The notes: generated by a model from the letters alone, not told the origin. A stretch of 64,000 nt of DNA from Halocynthiibacter styelae (GCF_016123485.1 NZ_JADCKQ010000008.1:62001-126000); one strand, 5' to 3'; positions 1 through 8,767 are shown, counted from the stretch's first letter. A program made the numbers and translations.

Positions 1-138
1 GCTGCTTTCAATTTGCGTCAGGTTTTTGTCAAATTCACCGCAAAGCTCAATCAACAGGCGGTTGTCTGGATATTCCAGCGGGGTCTCCGCAGGGTTTACC
101 GCGGCTTCAGCTTCGATCTGCAGGTCTTCAGTACCCAA
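1..138 (-). CDS. PhoH-like ATPase, N-terminal fragment
   Basis: The first 46 codons of a gene that runs off the left edge of the window. The peptide starts LGTEDLQIEAEA and contains PDNRLLIELCGEFDKNL, which resembles the N-terminus of alphaproteobacterial PhoH-family proteins (PhoH2/YbeZ type, P-loop proteins linked to RNA metabolism). PhoH genes usually follow miaB in alphaproteobacteria, and here the fragment lies 117 bases downstream of miaB on the same strand. The only in-frame start is TTG at 138-136, preceded by GGAG at a normal distance; an in-frame TGA lies just upstream and the nearby ATG is in another frame. The P-loop domain is outside the window, so the family call rests on the N-terminal motif and synteny. 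Confidence 0.6.
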   Translation of the reverse strand, partial: MGTEDLQIEAEAAVNPAETPLEYPDNRLLIELCGEFDKNLTQIESS

Positions 139-254
139 GTTGGCTCCAGTCTGTCATCTGCCGGGCGAATCCGGCGCTTAAACCTATCGTCGCAATTTGA
201 AAGGCCCCGCGCAAGGCAGGGGCGACAAACTTCACGAATTTGCAACAAAGGCGC

Positions 255-1577
255 TTATGGCAGGATTTCCCCGGTCAGTGAGTTGCTTTCGGTTGCGATA
301 ATCTTCACGTCCCGGATGTCACCTACCTGAACACCTTCCGCAGCCGCGTGCACCGCGTGCAGGTAGCCGGATTTACCGATCATCTGGCCTTCAATGCGCC
401 CTGGCTTTTCAAACATCACACTGACGGTGCGGCCAATCATATCGGTCTGGGTCTGGCGTTGCTGTTCCCACAGAAGTTCCTGCAACCGGTGCAGGCGTTC
501 TTTTGCAACCTGTGGATCGACCAGCGCACGTTCAGCAGCGGGCGTACCAGGACGCGAGGAATAGCAGAAAGAATAGGCCTGGCCGTAATGCACTTCGCGC
601 ACAAGCGCCATTGTGTCTTCAAAGTCCTGATCTGTTTCTTCAGGGAAGCCAACAATAAAGTCGCCAGACAACAGGATGTCAGGGCGCGCTTCGCGGAACC
701 GTTCAATCACCCGCAGATAGCTTTCGGCGGTGTGGTTGCGGTTCATGCGCTTCAGGATCTTATCGCTGCCGGATTGCACCGGCAGATGCAGGTAAGGCAT
801 CAGTTTTGCACAGGTGCCGTGCGCCTCAATCAGGGCATCTTCCATGTCGTTCGGGTGGGACGTGGTGTAACGAATACGTTCCAGACCATCAACTTTGTCC
901 AGCTCTGCAATCAGACCTGCCAGCCCCATGGTGCCTTTCGGCCCCTGCCCGTGGTAGGCATTCACATTCTGACCGAGCAGTGTGATTTCACGCACACCAC
1001 GTTCGACCAATTCATTGGCTTCGCGAATAATGCGTTCCACCGGGCGGGACACCTCAGCACCGCGCGTATAGGGCACAACACAGAAGGCGCAGAATTTGTC
1101 GCACCCTTCCTGCACCGTCAGAAACGCAGCGGGCGCGCGTTTTGCTTTGGGGCGCAGTTTCAGATGTTCAAATTTATCTTCTTCCGGAAAGTCCGTGTCC
1201 AAAGCGCGTTTGCCCTGCTTCACGGTTTCCATCATTTTCGGCAGGCGGTGATAGGTCTGCGGGCCAACCACCAGATCCACCATCGGCTGGCGACGAATGA
1301 TTTCTTCGCCTTCCGCCTGGGCCACACATCCCGCAACGCCGATCTTCAGATCGGGGTTTTCTGCTTTCAGGCCCTTAAAGCGGCCCAGTTCAGAATAAAT
1401 CTTTTCAGCGGCTTTTTCGCGGATGTGACAGGTGTTCAGCAGAATCATATCTGCGTCTTCAACCTTCTCTGTTGACTCATATCCTTCGTGCCCAAGGCTT
1501 TCTGCCATGCGCTCGCTGTCATAGACATTCATCTGACAGCCCCAGGTTTTAATGAAGAGTTTTTTCTTTTCTGACAT
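255..1577 (-). CDS. miaB: tRNA-2-methylthio-N6-dimethylallyladenosine synthase MiaB
   Basis: Radical-SAM methylthiotransferase that adds the 2-methylthio group to i6A37 of tRNAs reading UNN codons, in the cytosol. The 440-residue protein has the usual length. The N-terminal UPF0004 domain carries [12 protein letters not shown] and NTCHIREKA plus a third cysteine in [11 protein letters not shown], which together bind the auxiliary 4Fe-4S cluster. The radical-SAM motif CDKFCAFC follows near residue 160. The C-terminal TRAM-like region includes [22 protein letters not shown]. The gene is transcribed toward the phoH-like fragment, the standard alphaproteobacterial order. A 375-codon open frame on the opposite strand is a shadow of this gene. 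Confidence 0.97.
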   Translation of the reverse strand: MSEKKKLFIKTWGCQMNVYDSERMAESLGHEGYESTEKVEDADMILLNTCHIREKAAEKIYSELGRFKGLKAENPDLKIGVAGCVAQAEGEEIIRRQPMVDLVVGPQTYHRLPKMMETVKQGKRALDTDFPEEDKFEHLKLRPKAKRAPAAFLTVQEGCDKFCAFCVVPYTRGAEVSRPVERIIREANELVERGVREITLLGQNVNAYHGQGPKGTMGLAGLIAELDKVDGLERIRYTTSHPNDMEDALIEAHGTCAKLMPYLHLPVQSGSDKILKRMNRNHTAESYLRVIERFREARPDILLSGDFIVGFPEETDQDFEDTMALVREVHYGQAYSFCYSSRPGTPAAERALVDPQVAKERLHRLQELLWEQQRQTQTDMIGRTVSVMFEKPGRIEGQMIGKSGYLHAVHAAAEGVQVGDIRDVKIIATESNSLTGEILP

Positions 1578-1674
1578 CAGAAAGGCCCCGCGTTTGATCG
1601 CTGCTGTTTACATGTGCAGAGAGAGGCTTGCAATATCCCCGGAATTATCCGATTTTCCGCCTGAGTGAGGGCAT

Positions 1675-2547
1675 ATGATTTACGATAGTTTACAGACATT
1701 TCTTGAAAACGGGCAAAAGGCAATTGCCAAAGGTCCGGTTGCAATCATCCTGGTCGAAGATCTGGTTGAGGTCGAAAGCACCATCCGGCATCACCAGAAG
1801 CTGGATTTCGCATCCATACTGGTTTTGCGCCCCGCCGGGCTTGAGCTGCCCGAAGATTTATCTGACACCCTGCATATCATTACCTGGGATCCTTTTGAGG
1901 ATGACGCGACAGAAACCGCTGTGAACGCGATTTCCCAGGCGACGGCACCGGGCACCTGGATCTATTACTGCTATAACGCCGAATATCTTATGTACCCGTT
2001 CATGGAAACACGCAGCGTTGCAGAATTGCTGGCCTTCCACACAGAAGAACGCCGTCACGCAATGCTGACCTATGTGGTTGATCTTTATGCAAAAGATCTG
2101 AACCAATATCCATCTGGTGTTTCTCTGGATGATGCCTGGTTTGACAGAACCGGTTACTATGCGCTGGCCCGTGAAGATGCGGCAAATGGCTATGCCCGTA
2201 AGGAACGTCAGCTGGATTTCTACGGTGGGCTGCGCTGGCGCTTTGAGGAACATGTGCCTTACCTCAAGCGCACAATTGACCGGATTTCCCTGTTCACCTC
2301 GGCACCTTACCTGGAAATGAAATCCGGGCATGTGTTTAATGATGAGGAATACAACACCTATTCCTGCGAATGGCATCACAACCTGACGGCCTCTATTGCG
2401 TCTTTCCGGGCTGCCAAAGCCCTGCGATCCAACCCCGGCAGCCGGGATGTGATCGGGAATTTCAGCTGGCACAATTCCGTGAAATTTGACTGGAACAGTC
2501 AGCAATTGCTGGATCTGGGCCTGATGGAACCGGGACAGTGGTTCTGA
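1675..2547 (+). CDS. Conserved hypothetical protein, 290 residues
   Basis: I do not recognise this protein with confidence. It is soluble, with no signal peptide or membrane segment, and rich in aromatic and acidic residues. Its first ~100 residues alternate hydrophobic strands and charged helices (VAIILVEDL, FASILVLRPAG, LHIITWDPF), suggesting an alpha/beta domain. The middle contains GGLRWRFEEHVP and the end ends in a Trp/His/Asn-rich stretch. The segment FYGGLRWRFEEHVP is vaguely reminiscent of family-2 glycosyltransferase-like proteins, but I see no DxD catalytic motif I would rely on. GAGGGCAT precedes the ATG. It is divergent from miaB (97 bases) and convergent with the ABC-F gene. Confidence 0.75.
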   Translation: MIYDSLQTFLENGQKAIAKGPVAIILVEDLVEVESTIRHHQKLDFASILVLRPAGLELPEDLSDTLHIITWDPFEDDATETAVNAISQATAPGTWIYYCYNAEYLMYPFMETRSVAELLAFHTEERRHAMLTYVVDLYAKDLNQYPSGVSLDDAWFDRTGYYALAREDAANGYARKERQLDFYGGLRWRFEEHVPYLKRTIDRISLFTSAPYLEMKSGHVFNDEEYNTYSCEWHHNLTASIASFRAAKALRSNPGSRDVIGNFSWHNSVKFDWNSQQLLDLGLMEPGQWF

Positions 2548-2576
2548 ACGTCGCGCATAGTGCCCGTCGTTCAGAA
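2542..2576. terminator. Inverted repeat between convergent genes
   Basis: Nine-base arms TTCTGAACG (2542-2550) and CGTTCAGAA (2568-2576) are perfect complements around a 17-base loop. The left arm contains the stop codon of the 290-residue gene, and the element sits before the end of the ABC-F gene on the other strand. There is no clear U-tract on either strand, so use as a terminator is an inference from position. Confidence 0.4.
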
Positions 2577-2604
2577 ACCTCATTTATGACAGCTTGCGAA
2601 AAGC

Positions 2605-4119
2605 TTAACCCATTGCCTGCGCCTGCAGGAAGGGCTCTGGCGTGTCGACCTCCTGCAGTTTTGTGCCATTGATCCACCAGAACCGATTCCCGGTATTGCG
2701 CAGAAAACTGCGGTCGTGACTGACAAGAAGACAGGCGGCATCATGGGCGATTAATTCACCCTCCAGCGCCTCCTGTCCTTCAATGTCCAGATGATTGGTT
2801 GGCTCATCCAACAGGTAGAAATTCGGGTTTCTCAGGCGCAGCATCAGCATGGCCAGCCGGGCTTTTTGTCCCCCGGACAGGGCAGAAACAGCGGTGTCCT
2901 GCATCCGGACAGACACCCCCGCCCCGGCAAGAACCCCACGTGCTCGCTGATCCCCAAGATCAAAGGCATGGGTCACAAGCGACATAGGCGTTTCATCCGC
3001 TTTCAGCTGACTCAGATGCTGATCTGAACAGGCGGGCACGATGGATGGCGCATATTTCACGGGTGTGTCAGCACCTTCCAGCGCATCCTGGATCAAACTG
3101 AGCAAACGGGTCTTCCCCGTGCCATTCGCCCCCAAAAGCACCACCCTGTCCCCCGGACAGATCCATTTCTTTCCGGTGGCATACAAAGGACGGCCATCCG
3201 GTGTTTCAACCTGAATATCATCCAGCGTGATCAGGGCTTTCGCATGGGTGCCACTGTTGCCAAGACGAATATCACCCGCCCCCCGGTCTTTATGGGCCGG
3301 GCGTGCGGCGGCCTCAATTTTATCGGCACGATCCGCCAGCTGACGGGTTTTGGTCAGTAAAAGATCTGAACCGGAATTGATCCCGATATTCTTCAGCTTC
3401 GCCGCCTGTTTGCGCAATTGCTTTGCCTTATTCAGGTCATTGGCAAAGCGGCGTTCCTCAGCCGCATCAGTTTCCTCCAGCGCAAGGCGTGCGCCAGTGA
3501 AGGGCAGCGGAAAGATGCGCGACTGATCTGCCCTCAGAAATAAGGTGCGGTTTGTAACCTCATCCAGAAAGGCCCGGTCATGCGAGGTGATCACGACAGG
3601 CAATTCTCGCGGCAATCCCTGCAACCAGTTCTGCAACAGGCCCAGACGATACAGATCAAGGTGGTTGGTTGGTTCATCCAGCAGCAATACATCGGGTTCG
3701 GTGATCCAGGCGCGGGCCAGCATCGCCATGCGCTGCCACCCGCCACTCAGATCGCTAAGCGGCTTATGCTGGAATTCATAAGGCACCTGCAAATCGTTCA
3801 GAACCACATCCACGCGCCAGCTTTCATAATCGGCCTGATCCTGCGGCAATACTGACAACACCCAGTCATACATCGTGCTGTTCAGGGCCGTATCCGGCAG
3901 GTTCTGCAGAACACCGGCAACCTGCGTGCCCCGGGCCCGGGTGACTTGCCCTGATGTCGGTGCAAGATCATCGGCAAGACAGCGCAGCAACGTGGATTTC
4001 CCGCGCCCATTGGCCGCGACAAGGCCAATCCGGTCGCCTTTGGAAATTGTCAGATTCAGGTCAGAAAAAAGCGGCTCACCCAGGGTGATGCCCAAAGCAT
4101 TGATAGTCATGATAGTCAT
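2605..4119 (-). CDS. ABC-F family ATPase (ribosome-associated type)
   Basis: Soluble protein of 504 residues with two nucleotide-binding domains and no membrane domain, the ABC-F layout. Domain 1 has Walker A AANGRGKST, signature LSGGWQRMAM and Walker B LLLDEPTNHLD. Domain 2 has Walker A GANGTGKT, signature LSGGQKARLAM and a second DEPTNHLD. The linker between them is charged and helical (NDLNKAKQLRKQAAKLKN), as in the tRNA-contacting linker of the family. ABC-F proteins act on the ribosomal E site, either in translation control or in protection from antibiotics; the sequence does not say which. The start at 4119 is supported by GAG six bases upstream; an ATG nine bases further in is possible. 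It is divergent from a drug-type exporter gene. Confidence 0.88.
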   Translation of the reverse strand: MTIMTINALGITLGEPLFSDLNLTISKGDRIGLVAANGRGKSTLLRCLADDLAPTSGQVTRARGTQVAGVLQNLPDTALNSTMYDWVLSVLPQDQADYESWRVDVVLNDLQVPYEFQHKPLSDLSGGWQRMAMLARAWITEPDVLLLDEPTNHLDLYRLGLLQNWLQGLPRELPVVITSHDRAFLDEVTNRTLFLRADQSRIFPLPFTGARLALEETDAAEERRFANDLNKAKQLRKQAAKLKNIGINSGSDLLLTKTRQLADRADKIEAAARPAHKDRGAGDIRLGNSGTHAKALITLDDIQVETPDGRPLYATGKKWICPGDRVVLLGANGTGKTRLLSLIQDALEGADTPVKYAPSIVPACSDQHLSQLKADETPMSLVTHAFDLGDQRARGVLAGAGVSVRMQDTAVSALSGGQKARLAMLMLRLRNPNFYLLDEPTNHLDIEGQEALEGELIAHDAACLLVSHDRSFLRNTGNRFWWINGTKLQEVDTPEPFLQAQAMG

Positions 4120-4144
4120 AGGAAACTCAGGTCAATAAGAGACG

Positions 4145-4217
4145 GCCGCAAAGCGGCTATGAGCAGACCAGTGAGACAAATGTTTCATGACCTGCCCTGC
4201 AAACGAATTTACAGGGC
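4145..4217. other. Two short hairpins in the ABC-F/MFS divergent gap
   Basis: GCCGC-aaa-GCGGC (4145-4157) and GCCCTG...CAGGGC (4194-4199 with 4212-4217) are small inverted repeats in the 294-base gap. They could belong to the 5' leaders of either divergent transcript. Apart from these and the terminator-like hairpin at 4353-4377, I see no gene in this gap. Confidence 0.3.
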
Positions 4218-4352
4218 GAGACGGGGACCATGCCAAAGTACGTAATTCCACCGCATTTCAGCCATCGTCCTCCCGTTGTGCATTGTTGAGCTGTTACAGG
4301 CAGTCTAGCACCCGCATTTCCCAATGCAAGCCCTTCCCCACAAAGCGCTTGC

Positions 4353-4377
4353 CCTCAAGCACTCTTGAGGTTTTATC
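4353..4377 (+). terminator. Intrinsic terminator-like hairpin upstream of the MFS gene
   Basis: CCTCAAG (4353-4359), loop CACT, CTTGAGG (4364-4370), followed by TTTTATC. This is a compact intrinsic-terminator shape on the + strand. No + strand gene ends upstream of it, so it would act on the leader of the MFS exporter gene that starts about 40 bases downstream. A 14-codon open frame (4324-4368) overlaps it and stops inside the right arm. The arrangement resembles a translation-coupled attenuator, which is an inference. Confidence 0.45.
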
Positions 4378-4413
4378 AAAACCCCCAAAGCACGAATCAT
4401 GGGGACAGGAAAG

Positions 4414-5820
4414 ATGACGATGCACGCAGATCAACACAGCGAACATGTCGCCTGGGGCGAAATTTTAACACGCGAGGCAGCGGTGCCTCTTGTGCTGGTG
4501 TCGCTTGGCATCTGGTTACACGCGGCAGACAGCCTGCTGTTGGCGACGATGATCCCGCAGATCCTGGCAGATATCGGCGGCGATCGCTTTGTCGCCTGGA
4601 CCATCGCCACCTATGAAATCGGATCCATCGTGGCCGGGGCCTGTGCGGCGATTGCCACCATGCGGGCGGGCATCCGCAACGTGATGACCTGCTGTGCGGT
4701 GGTCTTTGCCCTTGGCTGCGCCGCCTCGATGATGGCGACAAATATGCCTGTGCTTCTGGCTGGGCGTGTGTTGCAGGGGCTGGGCGGCGGCGGGCTGACG
4801 GCGATGACATTCATTTCCATCGCCATCCTGTTTTCCTCCCGCCATCAGGCGCGCGTCATGGCCGTGATATCTGCGCTTTGGGGGGCGTCGGCCTTTATGG
4901 GCCCGCTGATTGGCGCGTTCTTTGTGGAATATTTCACCTGGCGCTGGGGCTTTGGCTTTTTCCTGGTACAGGCGTTGATCCTCGCGCTGTGGATCTGGTT
5001 CACCCCGGGCATCAGCCAGGGGCGCAACATGGACAACGCGCCTACCCTGCCCCTGAAACGCCTGATCCTGCTGGTCGCGGGCACCACGATGATCGCCAGC
5101 GCCGGGATTGAAGTCAGTTTCCCGCAGACACCCCTTCTGATCCTTGGTGCATTTACCCTGCTACTGCTGTTCCTGCGGCAGGATGCCCGATCGGGCGACA
5201 ACCGCATGTTGCCCGCCAATGCCTTTCACCTGCGTGACCGGGCCGGTGCCGCACTGCTGATGTGGTTTGCCATGGCAGCGGGAGTCATGGGATTGATGAG
5301 CTATGGTCCGGTGTTGCTTGCCAGCCTGCATGGTGTCGAACCTATTGTGGTTGGCTATATCCTTGCCGGTGCATCCTTTGGCTGGACGGTTTCCGCGATT
5401 GTCGTGTCCGGCTCCCCCGAACGGCTGGATCGTTTCTGGATCACGCTGGGCCTGGCGCTGGTCGCCTGTTCCGTTACCGGCATGTATTTTGCCGCCCCTG
5501 CCGGTCCCGTCTGGCTGATCGCGGGCCTGACCTGGCTGGAAGGCGTTGGCTTTGGCAGCGCCTATACATTCATCCAGCGCCGCCTGATTTCAATCACCCC
5601 GGAAAACGAGCAGGCCCGCGTCACCGGTGCCATGCCAACGGTCGCCCGCTTTGGCTATGCAGTGGGCGCCGCGACCTGTGGAATCATGGCAAATGCTGCC
5701 GGGTTCTCGCTGGAGGCTTCCCCTGAGATCCTGCAAACCGTCGCCCGCTACGTCTTCGCTGGCAGCCTGCCGTTTATTGCGCTGGGACTTTGGGCGATGC
5801 GGGGGTTTGTGCGGGGTTGA
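4414..5820 (+). CDS. MFS transporter, drug/H+ antiporter-like (EmrB/QacA type)
   Basis: Integral membrane protein of about 468 residues with many hydrophobic segments, fitting the 14-helix DHA2-type layout of the major facilitator superfamily, which exports drugs or organic cations with the proton gradient. Family-typical stretches are ADSLLLATMIPQILADIGG in helix 1 and LLAGRVLQGLGGGGLTAM, the antiporter motif region of helix 4-5. The substrate cannot be read from the sequence. In-frame ATGs occur at 4399, 4414 and 4420; AGGA at 4407-4410 supports 4414 or 4420. The gene stands alone, divergent from the ABC-F ATPase, with a terminator-like hairpin in its leader. Confidence 0.88.
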   Translation: MTMHADQHSEHVAWGEILTREAAVPLVLVSLGIWLHAADSLLLATMIPQILADIGGDRFVAWTIATYEIGSIVAGACAAIATMRAGIRNVMTCCAVVFALGCAASMMATNMPVLLAGRVLQGLGGGGLTAMTFISIAILFSSRHQARVMAVISALWGASAFMGPLIGAFFVEYFTWRWGFGFFLVQALILALWIWFTPGISQGRNMDNAPTLPLKRLILLVAGTTMIASAGIEVSFPQTPLLILGAFTLLLLFLRQDARSGDNRMLPANAFHLRDRAGAALLMWFAMAAGVMGLMSYGPVLLASLHGVEPIVVGYILAGASFGWTVSAIVVSGSPERLDRFWITLGLALVACSVTGMYFAAPAGPVWLIAGLTWLEGVGFGSAYTFIQRRLISITPENEQARVTGAMPTVARFGYAVGAATCGIMANAAGFSLEASPEILQTVARYVFAGSLPFIALGLWAMRGFVRG

Positions 5821-5853
5821 GAAAATTGCGAATGAGAACTGCAACTGCAACAA

Positions 5854-6231
5854 TCATGAAGCGAGACCGATCAAACGGGTTACTTGCCCAAAGGCACAGG
5901 ACTTACTGGCTTCCCGGCACTCAAATTGAGTTCCTACCGAAATGAAACCACGATGAAAATCCATCATCTCTTCGAAGAGAATATACATGAATGCATGATA
6001 TTCTCCTTCAAGGGGAACGCCATACTCAAGCGGCTCCCTTGACGCACTCAGAAAATACGGATGAATACAATATATGCAATCATGCCCCGCAGTTTCGACA
6101 TATGCGAAGTCCCACCTGATACCATTCCCTGGAGGTGTTCGCCTGGGACTTTGTGCGAGTGGTGGAACTGTTATCAGCGCTTCGAAATCAGGATCACGAC
6201 CATACAACTGAAACATGTCAGATCTCATCAC
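5854..6231 (-). CDS. Hypothetical protein, AT-rich orphan
   Basis: A 125-codon frame whose product (GNGIRWDFAYVETAGHD, then EGEYHAFMYILFEEMMDF) looks like a folded soluble protein rather than a shadow frame, and nothing convincing lies opposite. I do not recognise the family. The stretch is visibly more AT-rich than the flanking genes and uses rare codons, which suggests recent acquisition. The first codon at 6231 is GTG followed by ATG; an alternative start is the ATG at 6216 with GAG seven bases upstream. It lies between the convergent MFS gene and irr, with irr upstream on the same strand. Confidence 0.55.
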   Translation of the reverse strand: MMRSDMFQLYGRDPDFEALITVPPLAQSPRRTPPGNGIRWDFAYVETAGHDCIYCIHPYFLSASREPLEYGVPLEGEYHAFMYILFEEMMDFHRGFISVGTQFECREASKSCAFGQVTRLIGLAS

Positions 6232-6250
6232 TGCGCTTGTAGCGTTAACA

Positions 6251-6691
6251 TCACTTCGCCCGCAGGCGGATCACCACGTCGACCTTAGCGATTTCCATAC
6301 CGGCAGGGGCATCCGGCACGCGGGCGAGTTCAAGCTCTTCCGCCGGGGCGTCTGTCAGGGTGCCACTGTCTTCCCAGTAGAAATGCGGATGATCTGTTAA
6401 GTTGGTATCGAAATAGGATTTGGACCCGTCCACAGTGATTTCGCGCAACACGCCTGCATCACAAAACGCCTTCAGCGTGTTGTAAACCGTGGCCAGAGAC
6501 ACGGGATCAGCAGACATGCGGGACGCGTCATAAAGGGTTTCCGCAGTCACGTGACGATCCTGACCGTCCCCCACCAAGAGAGTCGCCAGATTCACCCGCT
6601 GACGGGTCGGGCGCAGACCGGCCTGGGAAAGCCAGGCGGTGCTGAGATCAATGGCGCTTTGTCTTGCTTCAGGCGGGATTTGCGCAGTCAT
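6251..6691 (-). CDS. irr: Iron response regulator Irr (Fur superfamily)
   Basis: Fur-superfamily transcription factor of 146 residues. An N-terminal winged helix (LRPTRQRVNLATLL, then PVSLATVYNTLKAFCDAGVLRE) is followed by a short dimerisation domain. In alphaproteobacteria Irr responds to haem and controls haem synthesis and iron uptake. Its position divergent from fabA-fabB is the usual rhodobacterial one and supports Irr rather than Fur, Zur or PerR. The residues at the usual HHH haem/metal motif read TDHPHFYWED, so the middle His is Pro. Fur-type C-terminal CxxC motifs are missing. The N-terminus lacks the short Cys-Pro haem regulatory motif of the Bradyrhizobium protein. Confidence 0.85.
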   Translation of the reverse strand: MTAQIPPEARQSAIDLSTAWLSQAGLRPTRQRVNLATLLVGDGQDRHVTAETLYDASRMSADPVSLATVYNTLKAFCDAGVLREITVDGSKSYFDTNLTDHPHFYWEDSGTLTDAPAEELELARVPDAPAGMEIAKVDVVIRLRAK

Positions 6692-6760
6692 AACCGGTAT
6701 CTTCTTTGCGAGTTATTCTCATATAGCGTGAAATCTGCGGGGAATTCAAACATATTCGCG

Positions 6761-6781
6761 ACATATGTGCCGTAACGGCAC
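6761..6781. promoter_or_regulatory. Palindromes in the irr/fabA divergent promoter region
   Basis: ACATATGT (6761-6768) abuts a near-perfect dyad GTGCCGT-a-ACGGCAC (6767-6781). They lie between the divergent irr and fabA starts, upstream of both. Size and position fit an operator, but I cannot name the regulator; the dyad does not resemble a Fur box, and I do not see a clear Irr box in the gap. Confidence 0.4.
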
Positions 6782-6865
6782 CGCATGCGCACCACAGTGC
6801 TTGCCCTGTCAGGCCCCGCTCTGTTAAATGAGCCAACCAACAGTGAAGATAAAGGACCGCCATCA

Positions 6866-7375
6866 ATGGCCCAATACCCAAGCAGCTTTGATAAAGAAGA
6901 CCTTCTGAAATGTTCCCGCGGCGAGCTTTTCGGCCCCGGCAACGCACAGCTGCCTGCGCCGCCCATGCTGATGATGGACCGTATCACTGAGATTTCCGGC
7001 GATGGCGGTGCCCATGGCAAAGGTCATGTTCTGGCAGAATTCGACATCACCCCGGACCTGTGGTTCTTTGACTGCCACTTCCCCGGCAACCCAATCATGC
7101 CCGGCTGTCTTGGCCTTGATGGCCTGTGGCAGCTGACCGGTTTCAACCTTGGCTGGCGTGGCTGGCTGGGTCGTGGCTATGCGCTGGGCGTTGGCGAAGT
7201 AAAGCTGACCGGCATGGTGCGCCCTGACCGTAAGAAGCTGACTTATAAGATTGATTTCACCAAAGCGATCCAGACCCGCCGCCTGACCATGGGTGTTGCT
7301 GACGGTATCGTTGAGGCCGACGGCGAAGTGATCTACCAGGTCAAAGACATGAAAGTTGCCCTGTCGGAAAGCTGA
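6866..7375 (+). CDS. fabA: 3-hydroxydecanoyl-ACP dehydratase/isomerase FabA
   Basis: Dehydrates 3-hydroxyacyl-ACP and isomerises trans-2- to cis-3-decenoyl-ACP, the branch point for unsaturated fatty acids. From the ATG at 6866, with AAAGGA upstream, the protein is 169 residues, matching the family. The hot-dog active site is clear: H71 in [12 protein letters not shown] and D85 in GLDGLWQ. The frame stays open upstream to 6785 but adds a non-conserved tail without a ribosome site. fabB follows after 90 bases, so fabA-fabB form the usual unsaturated fatty acid operon. Confidence 0.97.
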   Translation: MAQYPSSFDKEDLLKCSRGELFGPGNAQLPAPPMLMMDRITEISGDGGAHGKGHVLAEFDITPDLWFFDCHFPGNPIMPGCLGLDGLWQLTGFNLGWRGWLGRGYALGVGEVKLTGMVRPDRKKLTYKIDFTKAIQTRRLTMGVADGIVEADGEVIYQVKDMKVALSES

Positions 7376-7415
7376 TTTCGGCTGAAATCTCTGAAAAACT
7401 GTCCTATATCTGATG

Positions 7416-7439
7416 CAGCCCTGTGTTAAAACGGGGCTG
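7416..7439 (+). other. Hairpin in the fabA-fabB spacer
   Basis: CAGCCC (7416-7421) pairs with GGGCTG (7434-7439) across a 12-base loop. There is no U-tract, so termination is unlikely; it may affect mRNA processing or stability between the two cistrons. Confidence 0.3.
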
Positions 7440-7465
7440 ACAGACCCTGAAGAAGGAGAGCGCAG

Positions 7466-8692
7466 ATGCGCCGAGTAGTCATCACCGGGATGGGCGTTGT
7501 GTCCTCCATCGGGAACAATATTTCCGAAGTCACCGAAGCCCTGCGCACCGGAAAATCCGGTATTGTTAAAGCTGAAGAATACACGGAAAACGGTTTCCGC
7601 AGCCAGATCCACGGCATGCCACAGATCGACATCACCGAACATATCGACAAGCGCCAGCTGCGCTTTATGGGCCCGGGTGCGGCCTATAACTATATCGCGA
7701 TGGAAGAAGCGATTAAAGATTCGGGCCTTGAGGAAAGCGACATTTCCAATGAGCGCACCGGTCTGGTGATGGGGTCCGGTGGCCCGTCCACCTCAAACTT
7801 CTTCCAGGCCCATAACATCGTGAAAGAAAAAGGCGCGCCAAAGCGTATGGGCCCTTTCATGGTGACGCGCTGCATGTCGTCCACGAACTCTGCCTGTCTT
7901 GCGACTCCGTTTAAGATCAAGGGCGTGAACTATTCCATCACCTCCGCCTGCACCACCTCCCTGCACTGCATGGGCAACGGTGTTGAGCAGATCCAGATGG
8001 GCAAGCAGGACGTGATCTTTGCCGGTGGCGGTGAAGAACTCGACTGGACCCTGTCTTGTCTGTTTGACGCCATGGGTGCCATGTCTTCCAAATATAACGA
8101 CACGCCGGAAAAAGCCTCGCGTGCGTTTGACGCAAATCGCGATGGTTTCGTGATTGCTGGCGGTGGTGGTGTTGTGGTTCTTGAGGAACTGAACCACGCT
8201 TTGGCCCGTGGCGCAAAGATCTACGCAGAAGTCACCGGTTACGGCGCGACATCTGATGGCCACGATATGGTTGCCCCATCCGGTGAAGGCGGAGAACGTT
8301 CCATGCGTCTGGCCATGTCCACCATTGGTGATCGCAAAGTCGGTTATATTAACGCCCACGGCACATCCACCCCTGCCGGTGACGTGACCGAAGTTGAAGC
8401 CGTGCGTCGTGTGTTTGGCGAAGGCAATGTGCCGCCGATCACCTCCACAAAATCCGTGACCGGTCACTGCCTTGGTGGTGCTGGTGTGCAGGAAGCGATC
8501 TATTCCCTCATCATGATGGAAAATAAATTCATCGCGCCTTCCGCAAACATCGAAGAACTCGACCCGGCCATTCGCGCCGATGAAATCGCGACTGAATTCG
8601 TTGCGAACGCGGATATCGACACAGTTCTGTCCAACAGCTTCGGCTTTGGCGGCACCAATGGCACTGTCGCCATGAGTAAATATCACGGCTGA
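7466..8692 (+). CDS. fabB: 3-oxoacyl-ACP synthase I FabB
   Basis: Condensing enzyme that elongates the cis-3-decenoyl-ACP made by FabA; soluble thiolase-fold dimer. The Cys-His-His triad is present: C162 in [13 protein letters not shown]298 in [11 protein letters not shown] and H334 in [10 protein letters not shown]. Length is 408 residues, as expected. AAGGAGAG sits before the ATG. Pairing with fabA decides FabB over FabF. A double-hairpin element follows the stop codon and separates it from the convergent transporter gene. Confidence 0.97.
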   Translation: MRRVVITGMGVVSSIGNNISEVTEALRTGKSGIVKAEEYTENGFRSQIHGMPQIDITEHIDKRQLRFMGPGAAYNYIAMEEAIKDSGLEESDISNERTGLVMGSGGPSTSNFFQAHNIVKEKGAPKRMGPFMVTRCMSSTNSACLATPFKIKGVNYSITSACTTSLHCMGNGVEQIQMGKQDVIFAGGGEELDWTLSCLFDAMGAMSSKYNDTPEKASRAFDANRDGFVIAGGGGVVVLEELNHALARGAKIYAEVTGYGATSDGHDMVAPSGEGGERSMRLAMSTIGDRKVGYINAHGTSTPAGDVTEVEAVRRVFGEGNVPPITSTKSVTGHCLGGAGVQEAIYSLIMMENKFIAPSANIEELDPAIRADEIATEFVANADIDTVLSNSFGFGGTNGTVAMSKYHG

Positions 8693-8720
8693 TCAAACAG
8701 CCCGACCTGACATTGACGCG

Positions 8721-8767
8721 CCCGGAAACTTTCAAAGTTTCCGGGTCGTTTTCTTTGAAAGAAAACG
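8721..8767. terminator. Double-hairpin bidirectional terminator repeat, copy 1
   Basis: Two adjacent near-perfect palindromes. Hairpin A has arms CCCGGAAACTTT and AAAGTTTCCGGG around one base (8721-8745). Hairpin B has arms CGTTTTCTTT and AAAGAAAACG around one base (8747-8767). Hairpin B supplies T-rich and A-rich flanks, so termination on both strands is plausible. It fills the junction of the convergent fabB and CDF transporter genes. A second copy in the opposite orientation lies at 33916-33962. Confidence 0.8.

Noticed and set aside
348-1475. A 375-codon + strand frame opposite miaB
   Set aside because: Low-complexity shadow of a certain gene with no recognisable motif.
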